From positions 1 to 45,594 of the forward strand of contig JAJDBW010000067.1 in NCBI GenBank assembly GCA_029261155.1: a DNA stretch of 45,594 nt, written 5' to 3'. Shown one piece after another: positions 23,212-32,934 of the stretch (position 1 is the first letter of the stretch; each line of letters opens with the position of its first letter). Both the position numbers and the translations under genes were made by a program. Source of the stretch: Nitrospirota bacterium. Lineage in GTDB: Bacteria > Nitrospirota > Nitrospiria > SBBL01 > JAADHI01. Under the pieces are notes generated by a model. The model ran no database searches. It was not told the DNA's origin and worked only from the letters and a program-made list of their open reading frames with translations.

Positions 23212-24540
23212 TCAATCCGTCGATTCGCTTTGGGGCTGCTTACTCAAGGGCGTAAAATTTCCTGTTTCCTTTTTGAGTTGCAAAATCGCGATTTCTCGAT
23301 CGTAGAGGGCATTAAAGTAGCGGCGCTCGGCATCAAGCAAGGTCGCATTCGCATCCAAAACATCAATATGTGTTCCCAGCCCAAACTCGAATTGACGGGA
23401 AGACAAGGTATAGGCCTCCTGGGCAAATCGGACACGGTCTTTAAGGTGTTCAAGTTCGCTGTTTAAGGTCGATAGATTCAAAACTGCCCGCCGGACGGCG
23501 ACATCGATTTCGTCTTGAATTTGCCTGCGAAGTAAGGTGGCTTGTCGAAGCCGGGAGCGCGCCTGGGCCAGCTCGGCTGTCCGAAGCATGCCTTCAAAAA
23601 TCGGAACCGTGAGCCGCAAGATCGCCAAGGGGTCTTCCTCAATTAAAAAGTTTCCCACCGGATCTTGGTCCACCCAACGGTATTCAAGATCGAGGGAAAG
23701 AAAGGGGAGGAAATTCCCCCGCGCAAACTTAATGCCCTCACTGGCGCGTTCGATATTCACACCCTTTTGTTGAAGGTCTAAGCGTCTTTCGTGGGAGAGC
23801 GCAAGCCAGTCCAATTCAGCACGATCCGAAAAGGCAACCGAGGGCGCGTCCCTCAGCTCGAAGGGAAGCTCGATACCGGTTAAGAGTGCGAGTTCGTCTT
23901 TCCTCGCATGCGCCTCGTTCTTTGCCCGAATCAGTTTGGCCTTTGCATCTGATAAATCTGTATCAGCACGGAGTAGCGCCGTCTTCGTGACTTCACCGAC
24001 CTGCAAGCGTTTTTCCGCACTCCGTCGATGCGCTTCGAGGCGCGAGACCTCTTTGTCTTCGATACGTATATTGTTTGTCGCTTTCAGAACCTCGTAATAA
24101 GCACGCGCCGTTTCGAGTAACAGGTTTTCCTTGGCCAAGGCGAGGCTAAGCGCCTCGTCCCTAATCCCCAACTGCGCAATGCGGTATTGCGACATGGCCC
24201 TCCCGCCGGAATAGAGGGGCTGCGCAAGCGTAACCGTTAACTGCGATTCCGATTCAGACCGAAGGAGAAACTGATTCCGCGTCTTGGCCTTGGGACGTCG
24301 TAAATAATCAAACGTGCCGGTCAGGGTTGGAAAAAGCGCGCTTCTTGCCCGCTGCCTTTCCTCTCTCGCTTGTACAACGCCCTCGCGAGCAATCTGAATG
24401 CGTTCACTGCGAATGACGGTCGCACGGTAAGCCTCTTCGAGTGTAATGATCTTTTCCGCTTGGACGTTTAAAGCCGAGGCCACTAAGAAAAATAGACTCA
24501 CGATGGCCACGTTCAACTTTTTTTGTCTTTGTGTCTTCAT
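23212..24540 (-). CDS. TolC-family outer membrane efflux protein
   Basis: The product is 442 residues with a signal peptide (MKTQRQKKLNVAIVSLFFLVASALNVQA). Two OEP repeats follow, starting ITLEEAYRATVIRSERIQIA and RLDLQQKGVNIERASEGIKFARG. Long heptad-type helices and short beta segments (SQLTVTLAQPLYSGG; LAILRLTVPIFEG) form the periplasmic barrel and outer-membrane pore. It is the outermost channel of the exporter encoded by the three genes upstream. 15 bp separate it from the permease gene, so all four genes form one operon. Confidence 0.93.
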   Translation of the reverse strand: MKTQRQKKLNVAIVSLFFLVASALNVQAEKIITLEEAYRATVIRSERIQIAREGVVQAREERQRARSALFPTLTGTFDYLRRPKAKTRNQFLLRSESESQLTVTLAQPLYSGGRAMSQYRIAQLGIRDEALSLALAKENLLLETARAYYEVLKATNNIRIEDKEVSRLEAHRRSAEKRLQVGEVTKTALLRADTDLSDAKAKLIRAKNEAHARKDELALLTGIELPFELRDAPSVAFSDRAELDWLALSHERRLDLQQKGVNIERASEGIKFARGNFLPFLSLDLEYRWVDQDPVGNFLIEEDPLAILRLTVPIFEGMLRTAELAQARSRLRQATLLRRQIQDEIDVAVRRAVLNLSTLNSELEHLKDRVRFAQEAYTLSSRQFEFGLGTHIDVLDANATLLDAERRYFNALYDREIAILQLKKETGNFTPLSKQPQSESTD

Positions 24541-24555
24541 TTCGGAATCGGTCCT

Positions 24556-25674
24556 CTAGAGCGTTCTCTTAAACGTCAAGGTCGATAACAGCAACATCAG
24601 GCCCATAAACCCCGACAAAAAGAGGAGATCGGCTTGAACCGCCTGCCAGTTCATCCCTTTAAAAAGGATTGAGCGCAATGCATGTACGGCATAACTCTCG
24701 GGATTGACCTTCGAAAAAGCACGGAGCCACGCGGGAAAGCTTTCGATTGGATAGACCGCTCCACTGGGGAAAAAGAAGATGATATTTAAAAACCCACCAA
24801 AAAGTCCAACGATTCTTGGATGATCGACCCGCGCCAAAAAAACGCACATCATGCTCAGCAAACCCATGGCCGACAGGGCGATCACCATCACCACGGCGAG
24901 AAAGGAACTCACGCCAGCGGCAACCCTTAAATCCGTTAGCCAAATGCCAACACCCAAGACGACCAAGGCAATGAGAGTGGTCACAAACACACCACTGATG
25001 ATAATACCCAAGACCAACTCGCCCTTCGTTAAGGGAGTGGAAAGATAGGATTCATGGACCCCTAAGAAACGGTCCATGACCAGATTAAAGGCACCCGTCG
25101 TCATCGTTCCCATGAAGATGGCCATAATCACCGCACCCGGGACGATGGAGGCATCGTAGTCGACTTTTCTGTAGAGTTCCATCGACCGGATTTGCGGCAC
25201 AACGCGATTGGGCCGTACCGAAACAGCATCAAGCTTGAGTGCGCTAAAGGCGGCCCTTAGGGCTTGCTGCAAGGCCGCCGCGGACACCGAATCCGTATTG
25301 TCTACAATCAATCCAACTTGCGGTGTCGTGCCGCGAAAAACCGCCTTAGAAAAATCCGGCGGAATAATCAAAGCCCCCTTTAATTGTCCACTTCGAACTT
25401 GGGCTTCCGCTTCACCCGAATCGCGCATCATGCGCATTTCGACGGTGTCGGGCCCGACTTCAAGTGAACGGATGCGTTCAATCATCCGTTTGGCGTAGGG
25501 ACCGTGATCGAGGTCGACAAGGCCAAGAGGTAGATTTTTCAAGCTGCCCTGAAAAGAATTCCCAAGGACCAAGAGGTAGACAATGGGGAGGCAGATACTT
25601 GAAAAAATCGTCAAGGGATTACGCATGAATTTACGCAGGTCCCTTTCTACGAATGCAAAGATCCGCGTGATCAC
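24556..25674 (-). CDS. ABC-2 type exporter permease
   Basis: This 372-residue inner-membrane protein has one N-terminal helix (PLTIFSSICLPIVYLLVLGN, about 20-40). A large periplasmic domain runs from about 45 to 175. Five helices at the C-terminal side contain the ABC-2 signature stretch (GLFGGFLNIIFFFPSGAVYPIESFPAWLR near 290-320). This matches the YhhJ/YbhR type of drug or lipid exporter. Two adjacent permeases are usual in E. coli ybhFSR; only one is here, so it presumably works as a homodimer. Two base pairs separate it from the ATPase gene. Confidence 0.9.
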   Translation of the reverse strand: MITRIFAFVERDLRKFMRNPLTIFSSICLPIVYLLVLGNSFQGSLKNLPLGLVDLDHGPYAKRMIERIRSLEVGPDTVEMRMMRDSGEAEAQVRSGQLKGALIIPPDFSKAVFRGTTPQVGLIVDNTDSVSAAALQQALRAAFSALKLDAVSVRPNRVVPQIRSMELYRKVDYDASIVPGAVIMAIFMGTMTTGAFNLVMDRFLGVHESYLSTPLTKGELVLGIIISGVFVTTLIALVVLGVGIWLTDLRVAAGVSSFLAVVMVIALSAMGLLSMMCVFLARVDHPRIVGLFGGFLNIIFFFPSGAVYPIESFPAWLRAFSKVNPESYAVHALRSILFKGMNWQAVQADLLFLSGFMGLMLLLSTLTFKRTL

Positions 25675-25676
25675 CC

Positions 25677-26726
25677 TTATCCTCCCATGCGCCGCGGAAC
25701 GCCGGCGCCAATAAAAAAGTTAACCTTCTGCCCTTCTTCCGCTCGAATGGAGCGACCGGTATAATGGATAAAAACATCTTCTAAGGAAGGCCGCATCAGT
25801 CCAATGGATTGGAGACCAAATCCCTCATCCTGCACCATCCCCATCAAAATGGGGATGGCTTCCGGACCATTTGTAACATAGACTTGAAGCCGAATGCTAT
25901 CCGTCAAGGCGCCCCCTTCCTTCTGGATGACCTGTTGCACAAAAGGGCGGGACGACAGTTTGGAAATGAGCGTATCGAGACGACGATCTTCAGTTAAACT
26001 TTGATCTTGGGCCAAGACTATCTCGACAATATTTCCGCCTGGAATTCCTTTCTTCAATTCGGAAGGCGTGTCCATGACCACGATCTTTCCCGTGTCAATA
26101 ATGGCGATGCGCTCGCAAAGAAAGTCGGCTTCGTCCATATAGTGTGTGGTCAAAAAAATCGTGAGCTGCTCGTCTTGCCGAAACTGCGCCAAGAGCTCCC
26201 AAACAACACGGCGCGATTGGGGGTCGAGCCCGATGGTTGGTTCGTCTAAAAATAAAATACTGGGTTTATGGATCAAGCCACGTGCAATTTCCAAGCGGCG
26301 TCTCATGCCCCCGGAGTAAGACGCGACAAGGTCATTTGCGCGCGCCGTTAAGCCAACGCGTTCTAGGAGCGCTTCGATCCGTCGCCTTCGCTCTTTATAG
26401 GACACGCCATAATAACGTGCGTAGATGTCGAGGTTTTCCCTTGCGGTTAAATCCAGATCGGTGGTCATCGCTTGGGAAACCACGCCAATCGCGCGCCGAA
26501 CCGCATCGGGACCTTGACTCACATCAAATCCGGCGACCCAGGCCCGGCCCTGAGTCGGTTGAATCAAGCCGGTCAAAATGCGAATTAAGGTGGTCTTTCC
26601 CGCGCCGTTGGGTCCAAGAGATCCGAAACAGATGCCGCCTGCGACATCGAAATTGATACCGTCGATGGCGCGCTGTTTCCCATAATGCTTGACCAAGTTC
26701 TCCACGACGACTGCGGGTTTGGGCAC
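25677..26726 (-). CDS. ABC exporter ATP-binding protein
   Basis: The 349-residue ATPase has all nucleotide-binding motifs: Walker A GPNGAGKTT near residue 38, the ABC signature SYSGGMRRRLEIARGL near 140, Walker B SILFLDEPTIGLDP near 160 and the switch histidine in LTTHYMDEADF near 195. The C-terminal third (from about 225) is an extra domain ending in the family-typical LMRPSLEDVFIHYTGRSIR. It drives the ABC-2 permease encoded next to it. It follows the fusion-protein gene by 3 bp. Confidence 0.95.
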   Translation of the reverse strand: MPKPAVVVENLVKHYGKQRAIDGINFDVAGGICFGSLGPNGAGKTTLIRILTGLIQPTQGRAWVAGFDVSQGPDAVRRAIGVVSQAMTTDLDLTARENLDIYARYYGVSYKERRRRIEALLERVGLTARANDLVASYSGGMRRRLEIARGLIHKPSILFLDEPTIGLDPQSRRVVWELLAQFRQDEQLTIFLTTHYMDEADFLCERIAIIDTGKIVVMDTPSELKKGIPGGNIVEIVLAQDQSLTEDRRLDTLISKLSSRPFVQQVIQKEGGALTDSIRLQVYVTNGPEAIPILMGMVQDEGFGLQSIGLMRPSLEDVFIHYTGRSIRAEEGQKVNFFIGAGVPRRMGG

Positions 26727-26729
26727 GCC

Positions 26730-27686
26730 TTACCTTTCCACCTTTTTTAAAGGCCTATTTTTAGTGGTCGTATCGGTATAAATCCGAGCAACGACGGTCA
26801 TTCCCGGTTTAATACGCCCCTCCGATGCTGGCACGCCGATTTTAACCCGAAATGTTTTGATATCCTGACGCCCTCGTGTGGTATCCCGCTGAGTCGCAAA
26901 ATCGCCAGCGGTCCCAATTTCGATGACCTTTCCTGGGTAGATTGTTTCGCGATCAGCGTTCACAAACAGATCGACAGATTCTGAAAGTCTAATTTCCCCC
27001 ACTTCGCCTTCTTCAAGATCGATCCGTGCCCAAAGGGAAGAAAGATCTGTCAAGGTGACAATGGTTACCCCTGGGGCAACCATTTCCCCCGCTTCGTAGG
27101 CCTTTAGGGTCACCACGCCCGAAATCGGTGCGACAAGCGTTCTTTCCTGCATCCGCACCTGAAACAAATGGAGATGGGCCTGGCCTTGCTTTAGCGCCGC
27201 TTCGGCAGAATGGATACGGGCCTTGGTAACCGCCACTTCAGCCGAAGCCAAATCAAACGCAGTCTGTACATCCTCTAAGTCCGCAGTGGCGATGAGCTTT
27301 TCTTTGTGGAGATTGGTAAGACGGTCAAGATTCCGCTTTGCATCGAGTCGTGACCGCTTCGACTTATTATGGATGGCCTCAGCAGTAAGGATTTCGCTTT
27401 CCGCCTGCCTAAGTTCCGCCTCGGCCTGGGCGGCCTCGGCCTCCAATTCTTCTCGATGGAGTAGAACGACCGGGGTTCCTAATGTCACGAAGTCGCCTTC
27501 GCGAAATGGAATCTCTGCAATGCGTTCTGAGATTTTTGCACTCAGATGCACTTCGGTGGCTTCAATCACCCCCACCCGCTCGACATAGCCCAAATCCTTG
27601 GGCGGATCGACAAAGGGAAGACCGGAAAACGTCAAGACCAAGCCCAGGGTTACAAATAAAATTGCGAATAAACGACCTGACATCAT
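26730..27686 (-). CDS. HlyD-family membrane fusion protein
   Basis: This 318-residue protein is anchored by one N-terminal helix (LFAILFVTLGLVLTFSGLPF). After a beta strand comes the first half of a lipoyl-like domain (VHLSAKISERIAEIPFREGDFV), a long coiled-coil hairpin rich in Ala/Glu/Lys (about 70-170), the second lipoyl half (RTLVAPISGVVTLKAYEAGEMV) and a beta-barrel domain (ARIDLEEGEVGEIRLSE onward). It bridges the inner-membrane permease and the TolC channel. It is the first gene of the four-gene export operon. Substrate not inferable. Confidence 0.92.
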   Translation of the reverse strand: MMSGRLFAILFVTLGLVLTFSGLPFVDPPKDLGYVERVGVIEATEVHLSAKISERIAEIPFREGDFVTLGTPVVLLHREELEAEAAQAEAELRQAESEILTAEAIHNKSKRSRLDAKRNLDRLTNLHKEKLIATADLEDVQTAFDLASAEVAVTKARIHSAEAALKQGQAHLHLFQVRMQERTLVAPISGVVTLKAYEAGEMVAPGVTIVTLTDLSSLWARIDLEEGEVGEIRLSESVDLFVNADRETIYPGKVIEIGTAGDFATQRDTTRGRQDIKTFRVKIGVPASEGRIKPGMTVVARIYTDTTTKNRPLKKVER

Positions 27687-28068
27687 CTATGTCACTCGGA
27701 ACTTCATGTGCCGCACGATCACTTGGATCACTAGAAAAAAAGTCATTATACACAAATTTTATTGGCATTGTCTGGAAGAAGTGGGCGCAGCCTAGGGCGG
27801 AAGCGTCATTTCGTCTTCGTGAAAAAAATCCGCAAAAAAACTGGAGACGGATGGACTGGAGGAAGGGCTTCGCATACGATGGCCTTTTTCTCATTCGCTG
27901 GCGAATGGAAGGGCCATTTCAGTAATTATAAGTAGGCTTCCATAGGAAATGAAGGAAATGTGATAAACAGATACGCAAGTCGAGAGACGCGATCCGCTTT
28001 CGACTTGAGGTCTGAATAAATGATCATGGAAATGAAGGCGCTTCAATCTCCAAAACGAAGAAAAGCGT
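27687..28068. other. Intergenic region with nested hairpin
   Basis: This 382-bp interval lies upstream of the exporter operon and downstream of the AMIN lipoprotein gene. Reading frames here have no ribosome-binding sites or recognisable motifs. It should contain the exporter promoter. The only structure I see is the nested inverted repeat at 27879-27917. Confidence 0.5.
27879..27917. repeat. Nested inverted repeat
   Basis: The inner stem is CATTCGC (27892-27898) with GCGAATG (27901-27907) around TG. The outer arms are ATGGCC (27879-27884) and GGCCAT (27912-27917). It lies about 190 bp upstream of the exporter operon and about 150 bp past the AMIN gene. It could be an operator, a processing site or a terminator without a clear T-run. 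Confidence 0.4.
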
Positions 28069-29148
28069 CTAAGGCGATTTTGAATCGGCCATAAAGCTTT
28101 GCACCTTGGGGTCGGCCTTCAGGATCATTTTGAAGTCCCCCTCACTCTGGTTCCAGGAGTATTCTACGGGCCGGATCAGATCGAGTACCACGCGCACTTT
28201 ATCGGGATGCTTGCCCGTTCGGATACGCTCGACAAGGCGACCATCTCCGGCGATGTTTTTTTGGGCCGCATTGGCCTTAATTCCGAGCAAGTCAATCACA
28301 ATGCGCCGTCTTTTTCCATCGGAATAGAAAACATCGGCGGTCGAAATGCCATCCAGAGAAACCACCACCTGAAGATTATTCCCTTCAAGAATCCGAACCC
28401 CGGTAATTTTTTTTGTGGGAACTGGCGTTTCTTTTAGGTCCTTCATTGCGGCCATCGCCCCTGGCGCATCGGGTTTTTGAGACGCCTCTCCTTCAGTCTT
28501 CTCATTCATAGGGGAGGGCGACATCGGGTCGGGCATCATTTCAGCGTCCATGCCCATTGATGGAACCGGTACGAGGGGAGGAGGAAGCGCTCCAAGGGTG
28601 GGTGCCCCCCCTTTTGGGAGTGCCATTCCGCCATCCGCTGTATTTTCCATGGCCTTCGCGTTCATGTCTTTCATGGGCTCACCTTTTAAGCCCATTCCAT
28701 CTCCGCCCATACCCTGCTTATCTGCGCCATCGTCTATCTTTGTGACTTCAACGACTACGTTCAAACCTTCCGGTCGCACATCGGTTTTGACATTGTCATC
28801 TAATTCGAATTCAAGCCGAGAGACATAGATATTGTCCATAGGGATGGGGAGAATCGAACGGACAGGCCCTTCTGTCAATTTAATTTCATTGCGATATTTT
28901 CCAAGGCTGACCTCGGAGATTTCAAGTATGAGCCGATCCGGGTCGGAAAGCTGGAAGGATGTAAACAACATCAGTCCTTCGCCTTCGATTTCGACAATCG
29001 TCTTATCTGCGCCTTCCGCGACACGGATATCTTGTATTTTAAGGCTTTGCGTTGTTCCTGCACCCTTGCGCGGCGATTTCACCACACAAGAAAAGAGGAG
29101 ACTTGAAATCAAAACCATTACCGTGAAACGAACGCCGTCACCTGTCAT
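28069..29148 (-). CDS. Double-AMIN-domain lipoprotein
   Basis: The 359-residue protein has a lipoprotein signal ending in the lipobox LFSC near residue 21. Two AMIN-like domains are visible. The first is at about 35-132 (IQDIRVAEGADKTIVEIEGE, RLILEISEVSLG, VSRLEFELDD). The second is at about 245-350 (KITGVRILEGNNLQVVVSLD, RRRIVIDLLGI, GKHPDKVRVVLDLIRP). They are joined by a low-complexity linker rich in Met, Gly, Pro and Ala. AMIN domains bind peptidoglycan or periplasmic partners and occur in AmiC amidases and PilQ secretins. Neither an amidase nor a secretin domain is present here, so this is a standalone scaffold of unknown role. Confidence 0.85.
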   Translation of the reverse strand: MTGDGVRFTVMVLISSLLFSCVVKSPRKGAGTTQSLKIQDIRVAEGADKTIVEIEGEGLMLFTSFQLSDPDRLILEISEVSLGKYRNEIKLTEGPVRSILPIPMDNIYVSRLEFELDDNVKTDVRPEGLNVVVEVTKIDDGADKQGMGGDGMGLKGEPMKDMNAKAMENTADGGMALPKGGAPTLGALPPPLVPVPSMGMDAEMMPDPMSPSPMNEKTEGEASQKPDAPGAMAAMKDLKETPVPTKKITGVRILEGNNLQVVVSLDGISTADVFYSDGKRRRIVIDLLGIKANAAQKNIAGDGRLVERIRTGKHPDKVRVVLDLIRPVEYSWNQSEGDFKMILKADPKVQSFMADSKSP

Positions 29149-29582
29149 TCTCTTCCTCCTATTGGAGATGGTCGGTTCGGCAAGCCTCGGAGACCTGCCC
29201 TAAACTGAAGCGCACGATATGATGGCTCCGTCTATTTTCTCTACGATGACTATAAGCAATAAAGCACTCATTCTGAATGGACGTTTAGGGTTACGCTTCA
29301 TATTTATCTAATTTTGTTCAAAAAAGCAAATCGGTAAAAAATACCGGATCGAACTGTTTAATGCAAGTCTGCTGTCTTTTCGCGAATGAGCGCAAAGATG
29401 ACTTTTTAGAGAAGATTACTCTGGAATTTAAATGACTTGAGATCGATCATCACCATAGAACCGGTAAGGCCGTGCTGAATTGATGACTCGACTTCTGAAA
29501 ATGACAGATCAGGCTCTAAAACCCATTAATCGCTCGGATCAAATACGGGTAAGAATACGGGTTCTATCGAAATAAGGGGGGA
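29149..29582. other. Intergenic region after the alpha operon
   Basis: This 434-bp interval holds no convincing gene. Near the rplQ end there is a direct repeat of ATACGGGT (29543-29550, 29555-29562). An inverted repeat also spans it, ATAGAACC at 29455-29462 with GGTTCTAT at 29560-29567. I see no textbook terminator for the ribosomal operon. The promoter of the AMIN gene should lie towards the left end. Confidence 0.5.
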
Positions 29583-30185
29583 TTAGGATTCTGACTCTTT
29601 TTTCTTTTTTGAGACCTTTTTCTTGGGGGCCGCTTTTTTCTTTGCAACTTTTTCTTTATCCGTCTTTTTATCGGCGGTCTTCGCTTTCGCGACTTTCTTT
29701 TTCGCAGTCTTCTTTTTTGTCTCCGTCGCTTCTTTTTCTTTTTTTACCGGCGGTTTTTTTGCTTTTGTCTTTTTCGCTTCAACGGCTTCTTTCTTAGGAT
29801 CGCTCTTCTCTTCTTCCGCGCTGGCCGAATCCTTTTTGGTCAATTCGATCACGGTCATCTGTGAAGCATCGCCCTTACGAATGCGGGTCTTAAACATACG
29901 GGTATAGCCGCCCTGGTCATCAGAAAAACGGGGACCAATTTCTGAAAAGAGGTGAGAGACAACAGCAGGACTAAAGAGATAAGATGCCGCCAATTTTCTT
30001 GAATGGAGATCTCCCCTCTTTCCTAAAGAAATCATTCGCTCTGCGATCGGACGAATTTCCTTTGCTTTGGCTTCGGTCGTTTCGATTCGCTCATGCTCTA
30101 GAAAAGAGGTGACCATGTTTCTGAAAAGGGCCCTGCGATGCGCGCTATTTCTGCCAAGGGGCCGTCCTGCTTTACGATGACGCAT
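29583..30185 (-). CDS. rplQ: 50S ribosomal protein L17 with lysine-rich tail
   Basis: The first 115 residues are ordinary L17: [40 protein letters not shown], the [19 protein letters not shown] stretch and IELTKK. The protein then continues for about 80 residues of almost only Lys, Ala, Glu, Val, Thr and Pro, giving 200 residues where 115-130 is usual. The tail is low complexity and probably disordered, and may bind rRNA. L17 sits near the peptide exit tunnel. It is the last gene of the alpha operon, 12 bp after rpoA. Confidence 0.97.
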   Translation of the reverse strand: MRHRKAGRPLGRNSAHRRALFRNMVTSFLEHERIETTEAKAKEIRPIAERMISLGKRGDLHSRKLAASYLFSPAVVSHLFSEIGPRFSDDQGGYTRMFKTRIRKGDASQMTVIELTKKDSASAEEEKSDPKKEAVEAKKTKAKKPPVKKEKEATETKKKTAKKKVAKAKTADKKTDKEKVAKKKAAPKKKVSKKKKESES

Positions 30186-30197
30186 ACCAATTTCTCC

Positions 30198-31199
30198 TTA
30201 CGAGGACGCTTCCGGCTGATTCTCGTCCACCAGCGCGTTCTTATCGACCTTCATTCCCAAAGACAAACCCATATCCACGAGGATTTCCTTGATCTCATTT
30301 AGGGATTTTCGTCCAAAATTTTTGGTTCTTAACATCTCGGGTTCAGTGCGTTGCACCAAATCGCCGATTGTGCGTATGCTCGCATTTTTAAGACAATTTG
30401 CGGCGCGTACAGACAACTCGAGTTCATGCACATTTTTAAGCAGATTCTGATTCACTTCCTGGTCATTATTGTGGTCTGCCTCGGCGGACGGATCCGATTC
30501 TTCAAAATTGATAAACAGATTCAAATGGTCTTTCAGATTTTTTGCCGAGATACCGAGGACATCGTCCGGACGAACACTGCCATCGGTCCAAATTTCCATA
30601 ATGAGCTTGTCATAGTCGGTCACACGCCCAACACGCGCATTTTCCACTGAGAAATTCACCTTGCGAATGGGGGAAAATACGGCATCAATGGGAATGGTTC
30701 CAATGTCCATATCTTCATCCTTATTGCGATCCGCCGGTACATAGCCTCGTCCGATCTGAACCACCATTTCGATATCGATACTGCCATCTTTATCCAGGGT
30801 CGCGATATGCAGATCCGGAACCAGTACTTCGACATCGGGGTCGGGCGTAATGTGTTTCGCCAATAACTTTCCCGCTCCTTTTTTCCTGAGATAAATCACC
30901 TTCTCTTTGCCTGAATGGAGTTTCAAGCGAAGGTTTTTAATATTTAAGATGATGTCAGTCACATCCTCTTTTACACCGGAGACGGTCGAGAATTCGTGAA
31001 GCGCACCTTCAATTTTAATAGAAGTGACGGCTGCCCCGGCGATTGAAGAGAGAAGCACCCTTCTTAGCGAGTTTCCAATCGTGGTCCCAAAACCGCGTTC
31101 AAAAGGTTCTGCAGTAAATTTCCCGTAGGTCTTCGAGAGCGTTTCTTTTTCTACTTCCAACTTTTTTGGAATTTGAAAATCTTTTGTTCGGATTATCAT
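30198..31199 (-). CDS. rpoA: RNA polymerase alpha subunit
   Basis: I start at ATG 31199, which has GAGGG just upstream, giving 333 residues; an in-frame ATG 10 codons further upstream gives a leader unlike the family. The N-terminal dimerisation domain has [25 protein letters not shown] and the C-terminal domain has [20 protein letters not shown] and [15 protein letters not shown], the DNA- and activator-contacting part. The alpha dimer starts RNA polymerase assembly. It lies between rpsD and rplQ as usual. Confidence 0.97.
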   Translation of the reverse strand: MIIRTKDFQIPKKLEVEKETLSKTYGKFTAEPFERGFGTTIGNSLRRVLLSSIAGAAVTSIKIEGALHEFSTVSGVKEDVTDIILNIKNLRLKLHSGKEKVIYLRKKGAGKLLAKHITPDPDVEVLVPDLHIATLDKDGSIDIEMVVQIGRGYVPADRNKDEDMDIGTIPIDAVFSPIRKVNFSVENARVGRVTDYDKLIMEIWTDGSVRPDDVLGISAKNLKDHLNLFINFEESDPSAEADHNNDQEVNQNLLKNVHELELSVRAANCLKNASIRTIGDLVQRTEPEMLRTKNFGRKSLNEIKEILVDMGLSLGMKVDKNALVDENQPEASS

Positions 31200-31265
31200 A
31201 AGGCCCTCATAAATGAGCGGTAAAACCAATCTGTCAAGTAAGGATGATTGTCAAACTGTATTCGC

Positions 31266-31889
31266 TTATCTCGAATAAAGCTCAACGACGAGCTGTTCGT
31301 TGACAGGCAACGCCAATTCTTCTTTGGTTGGTGCCCCTTTCACTTCGCCTTTTAATTCGCCTTGGTCAAGGGTCAGCCAGGCCGGTGTTCGTCCTCCTGA
31401 GATCTCAAGCGCACTTTGAATGGGAAGCAAATTCCGGCTACCTTCTCTAACCGAAACCACGGCACCGACATTCAAGAGATAGGATGGAATATTCACAGAC
31501 TCCCCATTCACCGAAAAATGGTTCTGGCGAACAAGCATCCGGCTTTGTTTGCGCGACGACGCAAAACCTAGGCGATATATAACGTTATCGAGCCGCGATT
31601 CGAGCAGCTTCAGCAGATTTTCGCCGGTGACGCCTTTTTTGCGGTCCGCCTTGAAAAAATATTGCCTAAACTGACGTTCCAACAGACCGTAAATCCGCTT
31701 TAATTTTTGTTTTTCGCGCAACTGTGTGCGATATTCCGAGACCCGCGACCGAACCTGTCCGTGCTGTCCCGGCGGATAGCTTCGCCGATCCACAGCACAC
31801 TTTTCGGTAAAACAGCGCGAACCTTTGAGAAAAAGTTTTGTCCCTTCCCGTCGACAAAGACGGCAAACCGGACCGATATACCTCGCCAA
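31266..31889 (-). CDS. rpsD: 30S ribosomal protein S4 (zinc type)
   Basis: The start is TTG 31889, 4 nt after GGAGGT, giving the expected N-terminus (M)[15 protein letters not shown] and 207 residues. A TTG four codons further upstream overlaps the binding site and is rejected. Four cysteines (CRLC and CFTEKC) near the N-terminus form a zinc knuckle. The S4 RNA-binding core is visible in [19 protein letters not shown] and the [14 protein letters not shown] stretch. S4 is a primary 16S rRNA binder and represses the alpha operon in E. coli. It lies between rpsK and rpoA. Confidence 0.96.
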   Translation of the reverse strand: MARYIGPVCRLCRREGTKLFLKGSRCFTEKCAVDRRSYPPGQHGQVRSRVSEYRTQLREKQKLKRIYGLLERQFRQYFFKADRKKGVTGENLLKLLESRLDNVIYRLGFASSRKQSRMLVRQNHFSVNGESVNIPSYLLNVGAVVSVREGSRNLLPIQSALEISGGRTPAWLTLDQGELKGEVKGAPTKEELALPVNEQLVVELYSR

Positions 31890-31973
31890 ACCGACCTCCA
31901 ATCAATTGTTACTGATGGCTTTCAAACCTTCCGAATACGTTTTTAAAAATGTGCCCAAAAATGGTTTTGCACC

Positions 31974-32357
31974 TCAGACGCGTCTTTTCTTCGGAGGGCG
32001 ACACCCATTATGCGGAACAGGGGTTACGTCTTTAATCAAATTGACTTTCAAGCCCGTCGTCTGCAGCGATCGAATCGCAGACTCCCGGCCCGAACCCGGC
32101 CCTTTTACATAGACATCCACTTGTTTCATGCCTTGTTCCATTGCTTTTTTCGCGACCACCTCGGCGGCGCGTTGAGCGGCAAAGGGGGTGCTCTTCCGTG
32201 AACCTTTAAATCCAAGGCTTCCCGCGCTGCTCCAGACAATAACATTGCCGTTCATGTCGGTAATCGTCACAAGGGTATTGTTAAAAGAAGCTTGTATGTG
32301 CGCAACACCCGTTTGAACAAAGCGTTTTTCTTTTTTCTTAGTTCCCTTTTTGGCCAA
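31974..32357 (-). CDS. rpsK: 30S ribosomal protein S11
   Basis: This 127-residue protein has the S11 landmarks: [41 protein letters not shown], and [18 protein letters not shown] with the [13 protein letters not shown] end. It binds the platform of the small subunit with S6, S18 and S21. The gene has a basic start ([13 protein letters not shown]) and lies in the rpmJ-rpsM-rpsK-rpsD-rpoA-rplQ order. Confidence 0.98.
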   Translation of the reverse strand: MAKKGTKKKEKRFVQTGVAHIQASFNNTLVTITDMNGNVIVWSSAGSLGFKGSRKSTPFAAQRAAEVVAKKAMEQGMKQVDVYVKGPGSGRESAIRSLQTTGLKVNLIKDVTPVPHNGCRPPKKRRV

Positions 32358-32413
32358 GGTTTAACCCCTTTAATAGGTAAATTTTTTAATTAAAAACAAT
32401 AACACTGGAAACC

Positions 32414-32785
32414 TTATTTTTTCTTACCGCCAACGGCGTGCCTTTTTGGCCCTTTTCGCGTTCGGGCATTTGTCCGGGTTTGCTGGCCTCTTACCGGTAA
32501 TCCTCGCCGATGCCGTAAGCCCCGATAACACCCAATGTCCATCAGGCGTTTAATATTCATGGACACCTCCCGCCGGAGATCCCCTTCAACCTTATAGTCT
32601 TGCAAGATCAGTTCGCGAATCCGAACCACTTCGTCTTCGCTCAGGTCTTTGACCCGCGTATTCGGATCGATTGCCGTGGTCTTGAGTATCTTATTGGACA
32701 AGGCACGACCGATGCCCAATATATAGGTCAATCCGACCTCGGCTCTTTTATTTTTTGGCAGATCAACGCCTGCGATCCTGGCCAT
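32414..32785 (-). CDS. rpsM: 30S ribosomal protein S13
   Basis: The 123-residue product starts [20 protein letters not shown] and shows [34 protein letters not shown] and the basic [13 protein letters not shown] tail that reaches the decoding region. S13 sits in the head of the small subunit and contacts tRNA and the large subunit. GGAGGAGATC directly before the ATG is a strong ribosome-binding site. Confidence 0.98.
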   Translation of the reverse strand: MARIAGVDLPKNKRAEVGLTYILGIGRALSNKILKTTAIDPNTRVKDLSEDEVVRIRELILQDYKVEGDLRREVSMNIKRLMDIGCYRGLRHRRGLPVRGQQTRTNARTRKGPKRHAVGGKKK

Positions 32786-32803
32786 GAGATCTCCTCCTCG
32801 AGT

Positions 32804-32917
32804 CTATCCTTGTCGTTGCTTATGACGCGGGTTAGTACAAATTACACGAAGCACACGCTTCCTTCTAATAATTCTGCATTTCACACATATGGGTTTTACG
32901 GAAGAACGAACTTTCAT
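32804..32917 (-). CDS. rpmJ: 50S ribosomal protein L36
   Basis: A 37-codon gene lies between infA and rpsM. The product starts [20 protein letters not shown] and ends [11 protein letters not shown], with the zinc-binding C-x2-C...C-x4-H set of the C+ form of L36. GGGAGAGG precedes the ATG. Position and sequence leave no doubt. L36 is the smallest large-subunit protein and stabilises 23S rRNA. Confidence 0.97.
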   Translation of the reverse strand: MKVRSSVKPICVKCRIIRRKRVLRVICTNPRHKQRQG

Positions 32918-32934
32918 AGGGCCTCTCCCAAATA

